This document shows positions 61,953 to 64,000 of a stretch of DNA of 64,000 bases, piece after piece. The notes beneath the pieces are model-generated. The model saw only the letters and a list, made by a program, of their open reading frames with translations. It ran no database searches and was not told the DNA's origin. Origin of the DNA: Anaerolineae bacterium (GTDB lineage Bacteria; Chloroflexota; Anaerolineae; Promineifilales; Promineifilaceae); assembly GCA_023954475.1 (NCBI GenBank), contig JAMLHW010000002.1, positions 248,001-312,000 of the forward strand. The letters run 5' to 3'. Numbering within the stretch: position 1 is the first letter of the stretch; each line of letters opens with the position of its first letter. The position numbers were made by a program, and so were the translations under genes.

Positions 61953-64000
61953 TCAACGAATCGGGGATGATCTGCGTTGCGACATCCTGTTTCCGGCACT
62001 GAGCAAGATTGCAAATACTGTCAGCACCAGGATCAGAGTGAAGGCCAGATACGTCACCTGCAATGCGTGACCGTCGGCATCGGCCGATAACAAGGCCAAC
62101 GCTGTTGGATCATCAGGGGTCAAAGCAAAATCAGTCGTCGTTGTCACGCCAGTCGTCACACTGACTGAAGCCTGCTCGGCAACATATCCGGGAGCCGAGA
62201 CGGTAAGCAGATACGTGTCTGGGGGCAGATTAAGCGCATAATTTTCAACATTGACCAGAAATTCATAACCGGTTGCATTGCTGGCCTTAACCAGTGCCTG
62301 CAGTGGAAGACCGGTGACGTCATCAGTAATCGCCCCGTCGACGGCACCGCATGTAACACAATCGAGATGCACCGCAAACGGTTTGTCGCTAACTGTATTG
62401 AAATACGAACCGGCAAACTGCATATCGGCCGAAATATCAGTCGTCGATAACTCAACTGTGGCAGGCAAATCGCGCGTATCCAGCACGACCTCGATTGCGT
62501 CTGTGCTGTCGGGCGGAATCGTCCCAATGGCCGGAAGCGCCCGCACCCAATTCGTCGTGGCAATCGCAAACGCATCCAGTTCATTAGCTGCAAGCGTACC
62601 AATCAACGTCGATGCGCCTGTCACCGTGTCCGCCGTGTGCAACTCCGGCAAACCAGTACCCCCATTGTATGCTGCGAGATAAAGTACACCAGTTGAATCA
62701 TCAAAATCCATTCCCTGCGCATAATTCGCATCAAAACCGAGCGATCCCAGCGGTGAAATAGCGCCTGTGGCAAGATCAATGGTCACCAGTTGATCAGTGA
62801 TGATGTCCAGTCCAAACAACACACCGTCAGGGCTAATCGCAATGTCGATGACGCAATAACCCGAAGCGTCACTGCCTACCAGCGTCACCGCACCAGTTGC
62901 CAAATCAACGGTGTACAATGTGCTTGTCACACAATCGGACGAAGCGGCGTACATTGTTTGCGTCGCAGCATCGGCCGACATGCCTGTCCATGTTTGACCG
63001 GTCACGGGAGTCATTGCACCAACGGCTGTCGCAACGCCGGTTTGCGTGTCAACTGCATACAGGAAATTAGATCCCGCATCGACAGCATACAGCGTGTCGA
63101 AGTCGCCGTCGTAGACCAGATCACCGCCAAAAAAGCTGCCTGGCGTGCTGCCGACGACATACACGCCGGAAGGATCATCGACTTCGAGATATGCCGCTAC
63201 TTGGGCCAGCAGATCGACGCTAAGCGCGGCAGAACCGACAACGGGCGTCGCATTTATGGCGGAGCCAGCAGGCACTGTTGAACGAGCTTGCGACGGTGCC
63301 AGACCCAGCGACGGATGGATTGCCGGATCGGCCGAATGCTGAATTGGTGCCGTCAACGCCTCAGGCAAGGTGAACGGCGGCGTATAGTGGCGCAATGTCA
63401 GGCTGTAGTCGAGTGGGATTGGACCCGTATTGGTCATTAACATTGTCGCTGTCAACACATCACCCGCATCCAGCCAGGCTTCTTCTCCACCGGGCGTCGT
63501 GCTGAGCAGCGAATTGAGCGTCGTAAAACTGACGGTCGGGCCAAATGCACCGGTTCCGCAACTATTCTCTGACCGTACATGCCAGTAATAGTGTGTCTCC
63601 GGTTCGAGGTCTATCGCCACCGTATGAACCGTATCCGTCACGCTCTGTGAGTAGACAATATCGGCAAACGCACTGTCGGTGGCGATTTCGATCAGGTAAT
63701 CGCCGGCTTGCACCGGTGTCTGCCAGGTAAGTTCGGGGGCAATGGCCACATCTATAGCGCCATCTGCGGGGAACGTTGTCACGACGGCTTCCGGTGCCGC
63801 ATCATATAAATTGAGCGCAGCGTCCACTGTATCGGCCGAGATCGGCCCGTCAATGACAACGGTCATGTCATATTGTCCCGGCAATGTGCTGCCGGTATCG
63901 CCAATCGTCAGCACACTGCGTCCTGGCGGCGTGACAGGATTCACGTCAAACGTTGGTGTTGCACCGGCAGGATAATCAAGCACACTCAGGTTGGCAGGAT
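61953..64000 (-). CDS. Large surface protein, C-terminal part (5' end outside window)
   Basis: The frame is open to the right edge of the window, so the N-terminus is missing. At least 682 residues are visible. In order: a Pro/Thr-rich N-side segment, a fibronectin-III-like domain (PEAVVTTFPADGAIDVAIAP, YYWHVRSENSCGTGAFGP), a beta-propeller-like stretch (GGDLVYDGDFDTLYAVDAG and repeated YTVDLATGAVTLVG units), a carboxypeptidase-regulatory-like domain (GAITDDVTGLPLQALV), and a C-terminal helix (LAFTLILVLTVFAILL) with basic tail. Probably an anchored exoprotein such as a subtilase or adhesin; the catalytic part is not in view. Confidence 0.85.
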   Translation of the reverse strand, partial: PANLSVLDYPAGATPTFDVNPVTPPGRSVLTIGDTGSTLPGQYDMTVVIDGPISADTVDAALNLYDAAPEAVVTTFPADGAIDVAIAPELTWQTPVQAGDYLIEIATDSAFADIVYSQSVTDTVHTVAIDLEPETHYYWHVRSENSCGTGAFGPTVSFTTLNSLLSTTPGGEEAWLDAGDVLTATMLMTNTGPIPLDYSLTLRHYTPPFTLPEALTAPIQHSADPAIHPSLGLAPSQARSTVPAGSAINATPVVGSAALSVDLLAQVAAYLEVDDPSGVYVVGSTPGSFFGGDLVYDGDFDTLYAVDAGSNFLYAVDTQTGVATAVGAMTPVTGQTWTGMSADAATQTMYAASSDCVTSTLYTVDLATGAVTLVGSDASGYCVIDIAISPDGVLFGLDIITDQLVTIDLATGAISPLGSLGFDANYAQGMDFDDSTGVLYLAAYNGGTGLPELHTADTVTGASTLIGTLAANELDAFAIATTNWVRALPAIGTIPPDSTDAIEVVLDTRDLPATVELSTTDISADMQFAGSYFNTVSDKPFAVHLDCVTCGAVDGAITDDVTGLPLQALVKASNATGYEFLVNVENYALNLPPDTYLLTVSAPGYVAEQASVSVTTGVTTTTDFALTPDDPTALALLSADADGHALQVTYLAFTLILVLTVFAILLSAGNRMSQRRSSPIR

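Overview
The window looks like a chromosomal piece of a GC-moderate environmental bacterium, most likely a member of the Chloroflexota (Anaerolineae-type). This is an inference from style, not from a marker gene. The signs are lipoproteins with Thr/Pro-rich linkers, a huge STAND NTPase-WD40 protein, an EAD1-like domain protein, an amphi-Trp protein, a DUF3054 protein and a PurS-PurL-PurQ style fusion. No rRNA, tRNA, CRISPR array, prophage or insertion sequence was seen. Coding density is high on both strands.

Layout. 0-2.5 kb: a NarL-type two-component pair. 2.6-5.9 kb (minus): a respiratory operon of an octaheme cytochrome c, a Tat-exported 16-Cys ferredoxin, an NrfD/HybB quinone-interacting membrane subunit and a small Cys-rich membrane protein. 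6.3-9.2 kb: a 46-residue membrane protein, a membrane protein of unknown function and malic enzyme. 9.3-16.9 kb: a nucleobase and selenium-linked cluster (adenine deaminase, aldo/keto reductase, an unknown protein, YqeB, YqeC, a PLP-dependent lyase/decarboxylase and a D-hydantoinase/dihydropyrimidinase). 17-21.1 kb: DUF3054, amphi-Trp, Pcm and sulfate activation (ATP sulfurylase-APS kinase fusion plus a second APS kinase). 21.4-29.4 kb: a signalling island with an SH3b lipoprotein, a STAND-TM-WD40 protein, a second lipoprotein and an EAD1-TM-TPR protein. 29.6-53.4 kb: mostly metabolic and housekeeping genes (FSR-type MFS, GlnS, an unusual Clp ATPase, acyl-CoA ligase, CoA transferase, enoyl reductase-like, SDR, ManA, GlgB, RF3, YchF, HyuA-type hydantoinase, small enzymes). 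53.6-54.9 kb: a LIM-DA1-type zinc peptidase and a cupin. 55-55.7 kb: an AT-richer orphan gene. 55.9-59.7 kb: purL fusion. 59.7-60.2 kb: an RHH/RelE toxin-antitoxin pair. 60.3-61.9 kb: a probable selenocysteine DsbA/FrnE protein and an alpha/beta hydrolase. 61.95-64 kb: the C-terminal part of a large surface protein.

Three observations stand out. First, an FrnE/DsbA-family gene at 60337-60951 reads through an in-frame TGA exactly where the first Cys of the CPWC active site belongs, and a bacterial-SECIS-like hairpin follows it. Together with YqeB/YqeC, markers of selenium-dependent molybdenum hydroxylases, this points to a selenium-using organism. Second, the palindrome TCGGCCGA, usually inside TTCGGCCGAA or ATCGGCCGAA, occurs about 110 times by hand count in 64 kb, where one or two would be expected. 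It is found in all reading frames and between genes, like the HIP1 palindrome of cyanobacteria. Third, the STAND/EAD1/lipoprotein island appears to place cytoplasmic signalling domains and extracytoplasmic sensor-like repeats on opposite sides of the membrane, and may be an undescribed envelope-spanning signalling or conflict system.
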